Part shown: piece by piece, positions 61,982 to 62,348 of the stretch | Position numbering within the stretch: the first letter of the stretch is position 1 | Layout of the letters: each line of letters begins with the position of its first letter | Source of the DNA: Desulfuromonadales bacterium | GTDB lineage: Bacteria > Desulfobacterota > Desulfuromonadia > Desulfuromonadales > Geopsychrobacteraceae | DNA: 62,348 nt | Assembly (NCBI GenBank): GCA_019429255.1 | Contig: JAHYIY010000014.1 | Coordinates: 1-62,348, forward strand | Direction of reading: 5' to 3' | The notes under the pieces: model-generated | Seen by the model: only the letters and a program-made list of their open reading frames with translations | Database searches by the model: none | Told to the model about the DNA's origin: nothing | Made by a program: the position numbers and the translations under genes

Positions 61982-62348
61982 TGTGCATTTTTGAGCAGCC
62001 TTTGTGGCTTCCGGCCTGCAACGCCTCATTTATGAGGAATTATAGGAAAGTGTCGAATCTCGCCAGGCACGCTATCAAATTTAATGCGGGATAAAACAAG
62101 AGAAATAGAGCGCTTTATTGTTTTCATACAATTGATTGTTCCGCTTTCATTATTGTCAAATAACTTTATTCAAGCTAGACTTGCACGACATCCCCCACCG
62201 GCATCGCTTTTATATTCCAGTCCACCTAAGCTGAGGGGTTTTCTCAACAGGTGTAAACGCCACCCAAAACCCGCAGTTATTTGCCGCATAGTGGATCTCG
62301 CCTGAATTCTTCCTGTTTTATCAATTCAATCATTTGAGTATTTTTTTT
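61982..62348. other. Non-coding tail to the window end
   Basis: About 370 bases with no convincing gene. A small CCTCAT-TT-ATGAGG hairpin is near 62026. A 73-codon frame starting at 62084 has no ribosome site or recognisable content. The window ends in a run of T. Confidence 0.5.

Noticed and set aside
62084-62305. 73-codon frame near the window end
   Set aside because: No ribosome site, no recognisable motif and many rare-looking codons.
54691-62348. CRISPR array or second attachment site
   Set aside because: No regularly spaced repeats were seen, and no copy of the tRNA-Arg 3' end was found downstream within the window.

Overview
The window looks like the end of a contig from a Gram-negative, strictly respiratory or fermentative bacterium of the Desulfuromonadales/Geobacter-Pelobacter type. 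This is inferred from the gene order, the split glycyl-tRNA synthetase, pyruvate phosphate dikinase, a cytochrome bc-type complex in which a pentaheme cytochrome takes the place of cytochrome c1, and the abundance of TTG/GTG starts. No sequence comparison could be run, so the taxon is an inference.

Bases 1-31400 are the transcription/translation core. The order is end of one tuf copy, rpmG, tRNA-Trp, secE, nusG, rplKAJL, rpoBC, rpsLG, fusA, a second tuf, then the fused S10, spc and alpha operons (rpsJ to rplQ, including secY, adk and map). It ends at a strong intrinsic terminator at 31367-31400. Control points inside it are an L10-type leader before rplJ, a hairpin between rplL and rpoB, and a candidate promoter before rpsL. 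The window starts inside a tuf copy whose visible 137 bases differ from the second copy by one silent base.

Bases 31500-54440 are ordinary chromosomal genes: mgtE, recO, glyQS, ppdK, a sensor kinase with an HDOD domain next to a REC-PAS-GGDEF-EAL regulator (a likely two-component to c-di-GMP pair), a small group with a DUF2520 oxidoreductase, an FAH-family hydrolase and a UPF0126 membrane protein, a rhomboid protease, acetate kinase, a 2[4Fe-4S] ferredoxin, a zinc-ribbon/DUF3426 protein with hpt, and the Rieske/cytochrome b/pentaheme cytochrome operon. Two tiny genes follow and face each other: a cysteine-rich protein and a glycine-rich membrane protein.

From tRNA-Arg(CCG) at 54614 to the end the character changes. 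The DNA is AT-richer with long non-coding stretches, strong palindromes, a possible integrase-tail remnant, an AbiE-type toxin-antitoxin pair with a recognisable operator and promoter, an orphan small gene, a frameshifted dinB, a REP/MITE-like palindrome, a flavoprotein, a lone O-methyltransferase-like enzyme and an HU gene. This looks like a genomic island inserted at the tRNA and partly decayed. The second island boundary is not visible.
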